Of a stretch of 64,000 bases of DNA, positions 1-9,568 are shown in pieces. The translations under genes and the position numbers were made by a program. Source of the DNA: Piscinibacter aquaticus (GTDB lineage Bacteria > Pseudomonadota > Gammaproteobacteria > Burkholderiales > Burkholderiaceae_C); assembly GCA_007994965.1 (NCBI GenBank), contig VOPW01000001.1, positions 1,178,001 to 1,242,000 on the forward strand, written 5' to 3'. Positions within the stretch are counted from its first letter, which is position 1. Each line of letters opens with the position of its first letter. The notes beneath the pieces were generated by a model. That model ran no database searches. It saw only the letters and a list, made by a program, of their open reading frames with translations, and had not been told where the DNA came from.

Positions 1-1
1 C

Positions 2-707
2 GCCGACGACGAGTTCGACGAGTGCCGGCTGAAGGCGCGCTTCCTCACCGGGTTGGACCCGGGCTTCGAGCTGTTCGAGACGCTGCTGTGCACGGCGCAG
101 GGCGAGTTGCCGTATCTGCAGCGCCACATGGCGCGGCTGACACGCAGTGCCGCGGCGCTCGGCTTTGCGCTCGATGCCGAGGCGGCGCAGCGGCTGCTGG
201 CGCATGCGGCATCGGAGCCAGCGGGCGCTGCACGACGGCTGCGCCACGGCGCTGGCCCACGGCGGGCGCCTGACGCTCACGCAGGCCGCGCTCGCGCCCT
301 TGCCCCCGGGCGACGTGCGCCTGCGCATCGCGCACGAGCCGCTGCCCGACGAGAATCCGCTGGCCGCCCACAAGACCACGCTTCGTGCGCTGTACGACCA
401 GGGCGTGAAGGAGGCGGAAGCCGTGGGCGCCTTCGACAGCCTCTTCTTCAGCCAGAGCGGCTGGCTGGTCGAAGGCGGGCGCAGCTCGGTATTCCTGAAG
501 CTCGCCGGCCGCTGGTTCACGCCGCCGGTCGCCGACGGCGCCTTGCCGGGCGTGATGCGCTCGGTGCTGCTCGCGGACCCCGCTTTCGCGGCGAGCGAAC
601 GCCGCCTCTCGCGTGCCGATCTCGAGGCCGCCGAGGCGATCGTGGTGTGCAATGCGCTGCGCGGTGCGCTGCCCGCGCGGCTGCTCGCGCCGGAGACGGT
701 GCGATGA
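2..707 (+). CDS. Aminodeoxychorismate synthase/lyase fusion (PabB-PabC), C-terminal part
   Basis: The window opens inside this gene in frame 2. The first residues ([11 protein letters not shown]) are typical of the end of the chorismate-binding PabB domain, and the rest is a class IV aminotransferase-like lyase (PabC) that would turn aminodeoxychorismate into p-aminobenzoate for folate synthesis. FELFETLL starts the lyase fold and [19 protein letters not shown] matches its cofactor-site region. The frame moves from 2 to 3 around base 215-235, equal to a loss of two bases, while both sides stay family-like. It ends in an ATGA overlap with the HAD gene. The family call is good; the PabB half lies outside the window. 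Confidence 0.8.
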
Positions 708-1362
708 AGCTCGCGCTGTTCGACCTCGACCACACGCTGATCCCGTTCGACAGCGGCATGGCCTGGACGCGCCACCTGATCGCGCTCGGCGCGCTGCCCG
801 CCGAAGCCGAGCCGCGCTACCTCGACTTCTGCCACCAGTACGTGGCCGGCACGCTCGACATCCATGCGATGCACCGCGAGGTGGTGCAGCCGCTGCAAGC
901 CTTCGCTCCCGACCAGCTGCGGGCTGGCGTGATTCGTTTGCGAAGCAGATGGCAGGGGAGTCTCTCGCCCGCGATGCGCGAGGCCATCGAGCGCCATCGC
1001 GCCGACGGCCATCTCTGCGCCATCGTCACGGCCACCTCGCGGCTGGTGGCCGAGCCCTTCGCGCAGGCCTGCGGCATCGGGCACCTCGTGGCCACCGAGC
1101 CGGTGATGGTGGACGGCCGGCCCGACGGCGCCATCGCCGGGCAGCCCTGCTACCGCGAGCACAAGGTCAGCCGCGTGGCCGACTGGCTGGCCACCCTGGG
1201 GGCCCCGCGCTGGAACAGGCCGAGCGGTCCTGGTTCTACAGCGATTCGATCAGCGACCTGCCTTTGCTGCAGCGCGTCACCCATCCCGTGGCCGTGCGGC
1301 CCGACCCGCGCCTGCGTGAACTGTGCCTCGCGCAGGGCTGGTGCATCATCGATGACGTGTAA
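704..1362 (+). CDS. HAD-superfamily (SerB-like) phosphatase
   Basis: A haloacid-dehalogenase-type phosphohydrolase of about 219 residues. The N-terminus carries the nucleophile motif [12 protein letters not shown] (residues 5-16, DxD at D6 and D8), followed by motif II TAT near residue 108 and the C-terminal acidic motif [11 protein letters not shown]. This layout matches the HAD-IB subfamily of phosphoserine-phosphatase relatives; the substrate cannot be read from the sequence. The start ATG overlaps the stop of the PabBC gene by the ATGA pattern, so the two are translationally coupled. One base is missing near 1200-1212, after which the frame changes from 2 to 1 and the conserved motif IV follows. 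I read that as a sequence error, not a dead gene. Confidence 0.8.
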
Positions 1363-1457
1363 GTCGTCACCGCCGCACTCAAGTCGTGCACCGTTCCTGT
1401 CGATAGCGCTGGTCATCCGCGGGTCCTCGGCCCGCGCGCTGATGGGAGACCTTCGAC

Positions 1458-2567
1458 ATGGACTGGATACGCAACGTCAGCCTCGTGCGGCGGGTGGTGA
1501 TCGGCTTCACGGTGATGGGGCTGTGGTGCGCCGCGCTGGGCGCTGCCGCCATCTGGGCGCTGCAGACTGGACGAACCGGCGCCGGCATGGCCATCGGCGC
1601 CGCGGCGGCGGTGGGCTGCCTGTCGGCCTGGCTGGCCGGCTGGGTGATTCGCGCCAGCATCAAGGAATCGGTGGAGTCGACGGTCGATGCGGTGGTGCGC
1701 ATCGCCGGCGGCGACCTGGAGACGAAGATCGAATCGCCCGGCAAGGACGAGATCTCCTGGCTGCGCGCCGAACTCAATGGCATGCGCAAGAAGCTGCGCA
1801 AGATGGTGCTCGAGGTGCGGCAGACGGCCGACAGCGTCAACCACGCGTCCGCCGAGATCGCCTCGGGCAACGGTGATCTCTCGGCGCGCACCGAGAGCCA
1901 GGCCAGCGCGCTGCAGCAGACGGCGAGCTCGATGCAGCAGCTCGCGCAGTCGGTGCACCACAACGCCGAGAACACGCACAAGGCGCGCGAGGAAGTCACG
2001 CAGTCCAGCAGCGTGGCCGGCCGCGGCGCGCAGACCATGCAGGACGTGGTCTCGCGCATGAACGAGATCCACGCCAGCGCCACGCGCATCGGCGAGATCG
2101 TCGGCGTGATCGACGGCATCGCCTTCCAGACCAACATCCTCGCGCTGAACGCCGCGGTGGAAGCGGCCCGCGCCGGCGAACATGGCCGCGGCTTCGCGGT
2201 GGTGGCCTCCGAGGTGCGGGCACTGGCACAGCGCAGCTCGACAGCCGCGCGCGAGATCAAGGCGCTGATCAGCGACTCCACGACCAAGGTCGATGCCGGC
2301 TCCAAGCTCGTCAACGACGCCGGCCGCACGATGCAGGAGATCCTCGACAGCGTGAAGCGTGTGTCGACGCTGATCGGCGAGATCGCCGAGGCCGGCGAAT
2401 CGCAGAGCAGCGGCATCGCCGAGATCAACCAGGCGGTCGCGCAGATCGACACGATGACGCAGCAGAACGCCGCGCTCGTGGAGCAGCTGGCCGCCGCAGC
2501 GCAGTCGCTGCAGGGTCAGTCGGGCCAGCTCACCAGCTCGATGGGCTCATTCCGCGTCGCGGCCTGA
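1458..2567 (+). CDS. Methyl-accepting chemotaxis protein without a large periplasmic sensor
   Basis: A 369-residue inner-membrane chemoreceptor. Two hydrophobic segments lie at about residues 12-35 and 43-65 with only a short loop between them, so there is almost no periplasmic ligand domain. A HAMP linker follows (about 66-120), then a long helical signalling domain containing the hairpin tip ([20 protein letters not shown]) that contacts CheA and CheW. A GGGAG ribosome site sits ten bases before the ATG. Its last 21 bases overlap the end of the convergent protease gene. The stimulus is unknown; with such a small outer loop it may sense membrane state or work with a partner. Confidence 0.92.
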   Translation: MDWIRNVSLVRRVVIGFTVMGLWCAALGAAAIWALQTGRTGAGMAIGAAAAVGCLSAWLAGWVIRASIKESVESTVDAVVRIAGGDLETKIESPGKDEISWLRAELNGMRKKLRKMVLEVRQTADSVNHASAEIASGNGDLSARTESQASALQQTASSMQQLAQSVHHNAENTHKAREEVTQSSSVAGRGAQTMQDVVSRMNEIHASATRIGEIVGVIDGIAFQTNILALNAAVEAARAGEHGRGFAVVASEVRALAQRSSTAAREIKALISDSTTKVDAGSKLVNDAGRTMQEILDSVKRVSTLIGEIAEAGESQSSGIAEINQAVAQIDTMTQQNAALVEQLAAAAQSLQGQSGQLTSSMGSFRVAA

Positions 2568-3197
2568 AGCAGCGGCGCCGGCGATCGCCGCGCGCAGCGA
2601 GGCCACGCGCTTGCGCGTGCCCGGGTGCGTCGCGGTGTCCTGCAGCGTGCCCTGCTGCATGAAGGCCGCGAAGGCATCCTGCGGCGAACGGCCGAGGCGG
2701 CGCAGCACCTGCAGCGCATAGGCATCGGCCTCGTACTCCTGGCGGTGCGAGGTGGCCGAGGCTTCGCGGCCGAGCGGGCCTGCCACCGGGTCAGTGGTCT
2801 CGGGTTTCACCTCGCCGGGAATCCAGTGCCGGTACACGGCGCCCATCTGCTGCCAGTGCTGGCTGGCCACATGGCCGAGCTCGTGCGCCAGCACGAACAG
2901 CCGCGCGCCCTCGGGCAGATCGGCCAGCGATTCGTGCGCGACCACGATGCGGCCATGCAGCGTCTCGGCCACCGTGCCGGCGCTGACGACGCGAAGCTCG
3001 GCGGTCAGGTCATCGGGTAGGTTGGCGCGCAGATGTTCGAAGCTGCGCCGGATGGCCTGCACCTTCGGCCCCTCGGCCGCCAGCGGCATGGCCTCCAGCC
3101 GCATCTGCTGCGAGCGCCGCAGCACGTCGACGATGTCTTCGGCTGCAGCCGGCCGCGCCAGCGCAGCGCCCAGAAACGTCAGCACAAACCACCGCAT
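2547..3197 (-). CDS. Secreted M48-family zinc metalloprotease
   Basis: A 216-residue exported peptidase. A short signal peptide (about residues 1-19, ending AAAED) is followed by a compact M48 catalytic domain with the zinc motif HELGH near residue 105 and a downstream glutamate in [15 protein letters not shown] that would be the third ligand. The region [18 protein letters not shown] is the usual C-terminal M48 motif. It is shorter than BepA-type proteins and lacks TPR repeats. A GGAGG site precedes the ATG. It stands alone on the minus strand, convergent with the chemoreceptor. A periplasmic quality-control role is likely from the family but not shown. Confidence 0.88.
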   Translation of the reverse strand: MRWFVLTFLGAALARPAAAEDIVDVLRRSQQMRLEAMPLAAEGPKVQAIRRSFEHLRANLPDDLTAELRVVSAGTVAETLHGRIVVAHESLADLPEGARLFVLAHELGHVASQHWQQMGAVYRHWIPGEVKPETTDPVAGPLGREASATSHRQEYEADAYALQVLRRLGRSPQDAFAAFMQQGTLQDTATHPGTRKRVASLRAAIAGAAASGRDAE

Positions 3198-3304
3198 CGC
3201 GCACCTCCGTGGGGCGGAACAACGGCATTCCGCCCTTGGCTGTGCTGCATCGCAACAAGCGTGCCCGATTCAGGGTTAACCCTGAAATCCGTCACGGAAA
3301 CGGC

Positions 3305-3934
3305 TCAGACCTGCAGCAGGCCCCACTGCAGCGCCACCAGCGTCAGTTCCGACTGGTTGCTGGCGCCGAGCTTCTGCTTGACGTGGTAGAGGTGCGTGCC
3401 GACGGTGCTCGGCGAGAGCTTCAGGTTCTCGGCGATCTGCGCCACGCTCTGGCCGCGCGCCAGCTGCAGGAAGACGGAGAACTCGCGCTCGGAGAGCATC
3501 TGCGCCGGGCTGGTCTCGCCCTTGACTTGCGCCATCGCCAGCGCGCGGGCGGTGTGCGCATCGACGTAGGTTTCGTGGCGCGACACCGCCGTCACGGCCG
3601 CGATCAGCGCCTCAGGCGCGCTGCGCTTGGTGAGGTAGCCCAGCGCCCCGGCGCGCAGCACGCGCTGCGGATGCGCGGTGTCTTCATGGGCCGACAGCGC
3701 GAGGATGCGCGCCTTCGCATCCTGCGCGACGATGCGCCGTACCGCCTCCAGCCCGCCCATGCCGGGCATCGAGAGATCCATCACCACCACGTCGGGCTGC
3801 ACGCGCGGGTAGTCGGCGCAGGCCTGCTCGCCGGTATCCACCTCGGCCACCACCTCGATCTGCGAATCGGCCAGCAGCATGCGAAAGCCCATGCGCACCA
3901 GCGCATGGTCGTCGACGAGCATCACGCGGATCAT
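3305..3934 (-). CDS. NarL/LuxR-type response regulator
   Basis: A 209-residue response regulator. The receiver domain (residues 1-120) has the acidic pair DD at 8-9, the phosphoacceptor in VVVMDLSMPG and the conserved lysine in YLTKRS. The C-terminal LuxR-type helix-turn-helix contains SVAQIAENLKLSPSTVGTHL. The ATG overlaps the stop of the histidine kinase gene by four bases, so the kinase at 3931-5283 is its obvious partner. The target genes are unknown. The divergently transcribed pqq genes and the nearby xox block are possible targets because of position only. Confidence 0.92.
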   Translation of the reverse strand: MIRVMLVDDHALVRMGFRMLLADSQIEVVAEVDTGEQACADYPRVQPDVVVMDLSMPGMGGLEAVRRIVAQDAKARILALSAHEDTAHPQRVLRAGALGYLTKRSAPEALIAAVTAVSRHETYVDAHTARALAMAQVKGETSPAQMLSEREFSVFLQLARGQSVAQIAENLKLSPSTVGTHLYHVKQKLGASNQSELTLVALQWGLLQV

Positions 3935-5283
3935 GCGGTCTCCGGAATCAGGGGCAGGCGCACGCCGAGCTGCGCGCCGCGCGGCTGCACATTCTCCAGC
4001 GCCACGCTGCCATGCAGCGCCTCGACGCGCTCGCGCAGCCAGCGCAGGCCGTAGTGTCCATCGCGCGGCGCGCCGCCCTCGGGCAGGCCGCGGCCGTCGT
4101 CGCGCAGCGTCAGCGTCACGTCGTCGGCCGTGCCGCGCAAGGCCAGCGCGATCGACTGCGCTGGCCGTGCCGAACGGCGTTGGTGATGCCTTCCTGGGCC
4201 GCGCGGTAGAGCGCCAGCGCCACGTCGGCCGGCAGGCGGGCTTCACCGAGTGCCACCGTGCAGTCGAGCGCGAGACCGGCATGGCTGCGGCGCGTGCGCT
4301 CCGCCAGATCGGCGATCGCGTCGGCCGGCCGAAGTTGTCGAGAACGAGCGGCGTCAGCCGCGGATGATGCCGTGCATCGCGTCGTACAGCCGCGAGGACT
4401 CGTCGGCGATCAGCCGCGCCGCCTGCTCCGACTGCGGGTCGAGCCCGGCGCAGCGCTGCGCGATCGACGTCGCCATGCTGCGCATCGCGGTGACCGACTG
4501 GCCCAGTTCGTCGTGCAGCTCGCGCGCGATCATCAGCCGCTCCTGCTCGATGTGGTGGTCGATCCAGCGCGTGAGCTCTCGGCTGTCGGAGAGCTGCGTC
4601 TCGGCGCGCACCGCGCGGCGCTCGGTCTCGATGTGGCGCTGAAGCTCGCCGACCATGCGGTTGAAGGCCGCGCCGATGGCGCCGGCCTCGTGGCCGGGCA
4701 GCGGCGGCAGCGAGACGTCGAAGCGGCCGCGCTGCAGCGCCTCCAGCGCGCCGACGATGCGGCCGAACGGCCGCACGGTGCGGCCGACCAGCCGGGCCAC
4801 CAGCAGGTTGACTGCCACCAGCAGCGCCAGCGCGGCGCCGACCAGCGTCACCGCATAGTCCCAGGCATCGACGGCCGCGCGCGATGCGTTCGAGCGCACC
4901 TCCAGCTTGCCGTCGGGAAACTCGATGGCCTGCACCGTCGGCGCCGGTGCGATCAGCGCCTCGAACCACTCCGGCGCGTCGCGGCCGGCCTTGTAGGTGG
5001 AGGGCGGCGAGCGGTACAGCGCTTCGCCGGACTTGTCGAACAGCGTGATGTCGTTGCTGCGGATCCGCCCGGTGCCCTGCAGGAAGCTGAGCATCGCCGG
5101 CGTGCCCTGCGCGGCGTAGAGCCACACCGTGCGGTTGAGCAGCTGAGACGCCACGCGGTTGGCCGCCACCACCTCCTCGTGCACCGAGTCGCGCATGCTG
5201 CGCAGCTGCAGCCCCAGGACGGCGGCAAGGAAGAGCAGCGTCAGTGCGCCGACGATCAGGTTGATCTTCAGGCGCAGCGTCAT
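3931..5283 (-). CDS. Membrane sensor histidine kinase (NarX/UhpB class)
   Basis: A sensor kinase of about 450 residues. A first membrane segment (residues 8-27), a periplasmic stretch of about 120 residues and a second membrane segment (about 143-165) are followed by HAMP and a HisKA_3 dimerisation region with the phospho-accepting histidine in ARELHDELGQSV. The ATP-binding end is recognisable as DDGRGLPEGG. The frame breaks near 4345, near 4330 and near 4160; rebuilding CCTGG at the second gives a normal sequence (NFGLADAI). It overlaps the upstream iminopeptidase and the downstream regulator by four bases each, forming a three-gene operon. The signal is unknown. Confidence 0.85.
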
Positions 5284-6173
5284 GCGGCTTCTCCGAAGTG
5301 GCCGTGCTCGGCATACGAGGCGAGGGCGGTCATCACGGCGGCGATCATCGCCGGGTGGCCGGCATCGTGGCCGGCGTCATCGACCCATCGCAGCCTGGCG
5401 TGCGGCAGGCGGCGCTGCAGGGCCTGCGCGCCCTCGGGCGGGCAGATGCGGTCGTCGCGGGCGTGGATCAGCTGTGTGGGCACCCGTGGCACCGCCTCGC
5501 AGCGCTCGAGCAGCGAGGGCGACTGCAGCCAGCAGCCGTGGCGCAGGTAGTGGGCCTGCACGCGCAAGCGGTCGATCTGCGCGGCCAGCGCGTCGCCCTG
5601 CGGCTCGGCGCCTGCGGTGCCGGCTCTCATCTGCTCGTGTCGCCACCACGCCAGCGCCGTGCGCTCGCGCTCGGCCGGTTCGGCGTGGTCGAGTCCCGTT
5701 GCCCGGTCGTCCAGCGACAGGGGGCCGAAGAAGCCGTCGATGTCCTCGCGCCGCGCGAGGAAGCTGGCGCGCAGCAGCAAGGCGGCCACGGCCGAGGGCT
5801 GATCGGCGACATGGGCCAGCGCCAGCGTAGCGCCCCAGGAACCGCCCGCCACGACCCAGCGATCGACGGCCAGAAACTCGCGCAGCCGGCGCAGATCGGC
5901 CAGCAGATCGGCCGTCGTGTTGTGGGCCGTACACCCCCGCGGCAGGCTGCTGCCGGCGCCGCGCTGGTCGGGGCAGATCACGCGCCAGCGCGCCGGATCG
6001 AACACGCGCCGCAGCAGCGGCGAGCAGCCTGAGCCCGGGCCGCCATGCAGAACCAGCGCGGGAATGCCGTCGGGCCGGCCGAATTCCAGCACCTGCAGCA
6101 CATGGCCGTCGCCCACGTCGAGCGCATGCGTGGCCCACGGGGCGGCATCGGGGAAGAGGGCGTTCGCGCTCAC
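5280..6173 (-). CDS. pip: Proline iminopeptidase (alpha/beta hydrolase)
   Basis: A 297-residue serine peptidase of family S33 that removes N-terminal proline from peptides in the cytoplasm. The oxyanion motif HGGPGSG lies at residues 43-49, the nucleophile serine in GGSWGA (Ser112), the acid in HARDDRICP and the histidine in the C-terminal DDAGHDAGHP. Length and spacing fit the family. It is the first gene of an operon with the histidine kinase and response regulator, overlapping the kinase start by four bases. That link is unusual and suggests co-expression, not a shared mechanism. Confidence 0.88.
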   Translation of the reverse strand: MSANALFPDAAPWATHALDVGDGHVLQVLEFGRPDGIPALVLHGGPGSGCSPLLRRVFDPARWRVICPDQRGAGSSLPRGCTAHNTTADLLADLRRLREFLAVDRWVVAGGSWGATLALAHVADQPSAVAALLLRASFLARREDIDGFFGPLSLDDRATGLDHAEPAERERTALAWWRHEQMRAGTAGAEPQGDALAAQIDRLRVQAHYLRHGCWLQSPSLLERCEAVPRVPTQLIHARDDRICPPEGAQALQRRLPHARLRWVDDAGHDAGHPAMIAAVMTALASYAEHGHFGEAA

Positions 6174-6389
6174 GTATCGATGGTATCGGCCCGCCCGCTA
6201 CACGCGTGCCCGGCGCCTGTCCACACCCCGGGACAAGCCGGAGGCCGATTGCAGATATTCATGAGGCCGGATTCATGGTGCGGGGCCTGTGCGTTGCCGG
6301 TATCGGCAGCGACCATTCAGCACGGGACGACGAGAACGTCTCCACGGCGACCACCCGGCGCCGTGCCACGCGATTGAAGGAGCTTTCCC
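6174..6389. promoter_or_regulatory. Divergent intergenic region before pqqA
   Basis: These 216 bases separate the minus-strand iminopeptidase operon from pqqA and must hold promoters for both. No coding sequence with family-like codon use is visible. A clear ribosome site AAGGAG (6377-6382) lies seven bases before the pqqA ATG. I could not identify a convincing -35/-10 pair. Confidence 0.6.
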
Positions 6390-6464
6390 ATGCAATGGCA
6401 GACCCCGGCAGCCGCCGACTTCCGCTTCGGTTTCGAAATCACGATGTACGTCGCCGCTCGCTGA
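6390..6464 (+). CDS. pqqA: PQQ precursor peptide PqqA
   Basis: A 24-residue peptide that is the substrate from which pyrroloquinoline quinone is built. The conserved core EITMY contains Glu16 and Tyr20, spaced as required for the PqqE cross-link; the ends MQWQTPA and YVAAR are typical of the family. A good ribosome site (AAGGAG) precedes the ATG. It is followed by a strong hairpin terminator and then pqqBCDE, the usual arrangement that makes far more pqqA than the enzymes. Identity is close to certain. Confidence 0.97.
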   Translation: MQWQTPAAADFRFGFEITMYVAAR

Positions 6465-6477
6465 GCGATCGACCCGA

Positions 6478-6515
6478 GGCCGCCGCGCGTCAGACCGCAC
6501 GCGGCGGCCTTCTTC
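6478..6515 (+). terminator. Attenuating terminator between pqqA and pqqB
   Basis: A perfect 10-base inverted repeat, GGCCGCCGCG at 6478-6487 with CGCGGCGGCC at 6500-6509, is followed by TTCTTC. It sits 13 bases after the pqqA stop and 11 before the pqqB start. This would stop most transcripts after pqqA and let a fraction continue into pqqBCDE. Confidence 0.8.
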
Positions 6516-6525
6516 ATTCAACGCC

Positions 6526-7446
6526 ATGCGCATCACCATCCTCGGTTCGGCCGCCGGCGGCGGTTTCCCGCAGTGGAACTGCAACTGCCGCAACTGCGCC
6601 GGGGTGCGACGTGGCAGCGTCCGCGCCAAGGCGCGCACGCAATCCTCGATCTTCGTGCAAGGCGACGCGGGGCTCGACGGCGTGCTGTTCAACGCCTCGC
6701 CCGACATCCTCGAGCAGATCCGCTCCAGCCCAACATTGCAACCCGGCCGCGCGATCCGCGACACCGCGATCGCCGGCGTGGTGCTGATGGATGGCCAGGT
6801 CGACCACGCCACCGGCCTGTTCATGCTGCGCGAGCGCGGCCGGCCGCTGCCGCTGTGGTGCACCGACCCGGTCCATGAAGACCTGACCACGGGCAACCCG
6901 GTGCTCAAGGTGCTGGGCCACTACTGCGGCGTGGATCGGCAGCGCATTGGCCTCGAAGGCGCGGCCTTCGAGGTGCCGGGTGCCGAGCACCTCTCGCTGC
7001 GCGCCTTCCCGCTGTCGAGCAAGGCGGCGCCGTACTCGCCGCACCGCGACAACCCCGTGCCCGGCGACAACATCGGCATGCTGATCAGCGACCGCCGCAG
7101 CGGCCGCAGCGCCTTCTATGCGCCGGGCCTCGGCGAGATCACGCCGGCGCTGTTCGACCTGATGTGCGGCGCCGACGTGGTGATGGTCGACGGCACCTTC
7201 TGGACCGACGACGAGATGATCGGCCTGGGCCTGTCGAAGAAGACCGCGCGCGACATCGGCCACCTGCCGCAAAGCGGCGCGGGCGGGATGATGGAGTGGC
7301 TGGACAGGCTGCCGAACGCGACGCGCCGCTTCCTCATCCACATCAACAACACCAACCCCATCCTCGACGAGGACTCGCCCGAACGCGCCGAACTGGCGCG
7401 CCGCGGCATCGTGCCCTGCGAAGACGGGATGACGATCGAGCTCTGA
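6526..7446 (+). CDS. pqqB: PqqB, PQQ biosynthesis metallo-hydrolase-fold protein
   Basis: A 306-residue protein of the metallo-beta-lactamase fold, full length for PqqB. The N-terminus [19 protein letters not shown] and the motif [11 protein letters not shown] are family hallmarks, as is the end region with [12 protein letters not shown]. PqqB is associated with hydroxylation of the Glu-Tyr intermediate during PQQ synthesis. The start at 6526 was chosen because it gives this exact N-terminus. It is separated from pqqC by one base. Confidence 0.96.
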   Translation: MRITILGSAAGGGFPQWNCNCRNCAGVRRGSVRAKARTQSSIFVQGDAGLDGVLFNASPDILEQIRSSPTLQPGRAIRDTAIAGVVLMDGQVDHATGLFMLRERGRPLPLWCTDPVHEDLTTGNPVLKVLGHYCGVDRQRIGLEGAAFEVPGAEHLSLRAFPLSSKAAPYSPHRDNPVPGDNIGMLISDRRSGRSAFYAPGLGEITPALFDLMCGADVVMVDGTFWTDDEMIGLGLSKKTARDIGHLPQSGAGGMMEWLDRLPNATRRFLIHINNTNPILDEDSPERAELARRGIVPCEDGMTIEL

Positions 7447-7447
7447 G

Positions 7448-8167
7448 ATGACTTCTGCGAAGACTGCCGCCGCGTGGGACCGGGTCGAGTTCGAGACGAA
7501 GCTGCGCGAGCGCGGCCGCTCGTACCACATCCACCATCCGTTCAACGTGATGCTCAACACCGGCAAGGCGACGCCGGAGCAGATCCGCGGCTGGGTGGCC
7601 AACCGCTTCTACTACCAGATCGCGATCCCGATCAAGGATGCGGCGGTGCTGTCCAACTGCAACGACCGCGAGGTGCGGCGCGGCTGGATCCAGCGCATCC
7701 TCGACCACGACGGTTTCGAGATCGGCGGCGTGAAGGACCCGGGCGGCATCGAGGCCGGCTGCGCCTGGGGAAGCGGTGGGCCTCACGCGCGAGGAGATCG
7801 AGGACCAGCGCCACCTGATCCCGGCGGTGAAGTTTGCGGTCGACGCCTACGTCAACTTCGCGCGCCGCGCGCCCTGGCAGGAGGCGGTGTGCTCGTCGCT
7901 GACCGAGCTCTTCGCGCCCGAGATCCACAAGCAGCGCCTCGCCACTGGCCCGAGCACTACGGCTGGATCGAGCCCGATGGGCTGAACTATTTCCGCAACC
8001 GCGTCAGCCGGGCGCGGCGCGACGTGGAGCAGGGCCTAGCCGTCACGCTCGACCACTTCACGACGCGGCCGATGCAGGAGCGCGCGCTGGAGATCCTGCA
8101 GTTCAAGCTCGACATCCTGTGGGCGATGAACGATGCGATGGCGCTCAAGTACGGCGTGAACCCATGA
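7448..8167 (+). CDS. pqqC: PqqC, pyrroloquinoline quinone synthase
   Basis: The cofactor-free oxidase that performs the final ring closure and eight-electron oxidation of PQQ synthesis. At about 240 residues it has the family length; [10 protein letters not shown], the active-site helix WVANRFYYQ and the C-terminal [13 protein letters not shown] are clear. The middle (about 7757-7945) reads in another frame and contains [20 protein letters not shown], also PqqC. Rebuilding CCTGG at about 7757 and about 7946, plus one base near 7769, restores a single frame. It overlaps pqqD by four bases. Confidence 0.93.
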   Translation: MTSAKTAAAWDRVEFETKLRERGRSYHIHHPFNVMLNTGKATPEQIRGWVANRFYYQIAIPIKDAAVLSNCNDREVRRGWIQRILDHDGFEIGGVKDPGGIEAGCAWGSGGPHARGDRGPAPPDPGGEVCGRRLRQLRAPRALAGGGVLVADRALRARDPQAAPRHWPEHYGWIEPDGLNYFRNRVSRARRDVEQGLAVTLDHFTTRPMQERALEILQFKLDILWAMNDAMALKYGVNP

Positions 8168-8439
8168 TCGAGCTGAGCAGCGACAGCCGCCCGCGCGTCG
8201 GCGCCGGGTTCCGGCTGCAGTGGGAGCCGGCGCAGAACTGCCACGTGCTGCTGTACCCGGAAGGCATGGTCAAGCTCAACGGCAGCGCCGGCGAGATCAT
8301 GAAGCGCTGCGACGGGCAGCGCAGCGTCGGCGAGATCGTGGCCGAGCTGGAGGCAGCGTTCGATGCGAAGGGCCTGCACGGCGACGTGGTCGCCTTCATC
8401 GAGATGGCGCGCAAGCAGCGGTGGCTGACATGGGCGTGA
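8164..8439 (+). CDS. pqqD: PqqD, peptide chaperone for PQQ synthesis
   Basis: A 91-residue protein that binds the PqqA peptide and presents it to the radical SAM enzyme PqqE. The core ([21 protein letters not shown]) is the typical PqqD/RRE winged-helix fold. The ATG overlaps the pqqC stop, and its end overlaps the pqqE start by ten bases, indicating coupled translation of the partners. Confidence 0.95.
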   Translation: MIELSSDSRPRVGAGFRLQWEPAQNCHVLLYPEGMVKLNGSAGEIMKRCDGQRSVGEIVAELEAAFDAKGLHGDVVAFIEMARKQRWLTWA

Positions 8440-9557
8440 ACGTGGGCCCGCCGCTGTGGCTGCTCGCCGAGGTCACCTACAAGTGTCCCCTGCACTGCGT
8501 GTTCTGCTACAACCCGGTCGACTACGCGACGCAGCCCGAGGAGCTCTCCACCGACGACTGGCTGCGCGTGCTGCGCGAGGGCCGGGAGATGGGCGCGGTG
8601 CAGCTCGGCCTGTCGGGCGGCGAGCCGCTGCTGCGTGACGACCTCGAAGTGATCGTCGCCGAGGCGCGGCGGCTGGGCTACTACACCAACCTGCTCACTT
8701 CGGGCGTCGGCCTGACCGCCGAGCGCGCCGCGGCGCTGAAGGCCGCGGGGCTGGACCACGTGCAGCTGTCGTTCCAGGACAGCACGCGCGAGATGAACGA
8801 CTTCCTCTCGCACACCAAGACCTTCGAGCTGAAGAACCGCGTCGCGAAGATCATCAAGGACCAGGGCTGGCCGATGGTGATGAATGTGGTGATCCACCGC
8901 CTGAATATCGACCACATCGGCCGCATCATCGAGCTGGCCGCGGAGCTCGGCGCCGAATACATCGAGCTGGCCAACACGCAGTACTACTCCTGGGCCTTCG
9001 TCAACCGCGCGCAGCTGCTGCCCACGCGCGAGCAACTGAAGCGCGCCGAAGCCGTGACCGACGAGTGGCGCAGGAAGCTCGACGGCCGCATGCGCATCTT
9101 CTTCGTGGCACCCGACTACCACGAGGGCAAGGCGAAGAAGTGCGTCAACGGCTGGGGCAGCATGTTCCTCACCGTCACGCCCGACGGCACCGCGCTGCCC
9201 TGCCACACCGCGAAGATGTTGCCGGGGATGAGCTTCCCGAACGTGCGCAAGACCTCGCTGCGCGAAGCCCGGTTCGATTCGCCCGGCTTCAACCGCTTCC
9301 GCGGCACCGGCTGGATGAAGGAGCCCTGTTCCTCCTGCGAGCACAAGGAGGAAGACCTGGGCGGCTGCCGCTGCCAGGCCTACCTGATTGCGCAGGATGC
9401 GGAAGCCGCCGACCCGGTGTGCCGCAAGAGCCCGCACCACGACAAGGTGCTGGCGGCGGTGGCGCAGGCCGAAGCGGATGCACGCACGCGGGTGACCGAA
9501 CACCCGCTGGTGTTCCGTGACCCGAAGGAATCGCGCCGCCTTGCGGGCGCGACCTGA
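8430..9557 (+). CDS. pqqE: PqqE, radical SAM enzyme for the PqqA Glu-Tyr cross-link
   Basis: A 375-residue radical SAM enzyme. The SAM cluster motif CPLHCVFC gives Cys19, Cys23 and Cys26, followed by LGLSGGEPLL. The C-terminal SPASM region holds further cysteines (CVNGWGS, ALPCHTA, CSSCEHKEEDLGGCRCQAY) for auxiliary clusters. It forms the carbon-carbon bond between Glu and Tyr of PqqA with PqqD as chaperone. It is the last gene of the operon and converges on the cytochrome gene with an 11-base gap. Frame is intact. Confidence 0.97.
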   Translation: MGVNVGPPLWLLAEVTYKCPLHCVFCYNPVDYATQPEELSTDDWLRVLREGREMGAVQLGLSGGEPLLRDDLEVIVAEARRLGYYTNLLTSGVGLTAERAAALKAAGLDHVQLSFQDSTREMNDFLSHTKTFELKNRVAKIIKDQGWPMVMNVVIHRLNIDHIGRIIELAAELGAEYIELANTQYYSWAFVNRAQLLPTREQLKRAEAVTDEWRRKLDGRMRIFFVAPDYHEGKAKKCVNGWGSMFLTVTPDGTALPCHTAKMLPGMSFPNVRKTSLREARFDSPGFNRFRGTGWMKEPCSSCEHKEEDLGGCRCQAYLIAQDAEAADPVCRKSPHHDKVLAAVAQAEADARTRVTEHPLVFRDPKESRRLAGAT

Positions 9558-9568
9558 TCAACGCCAGA

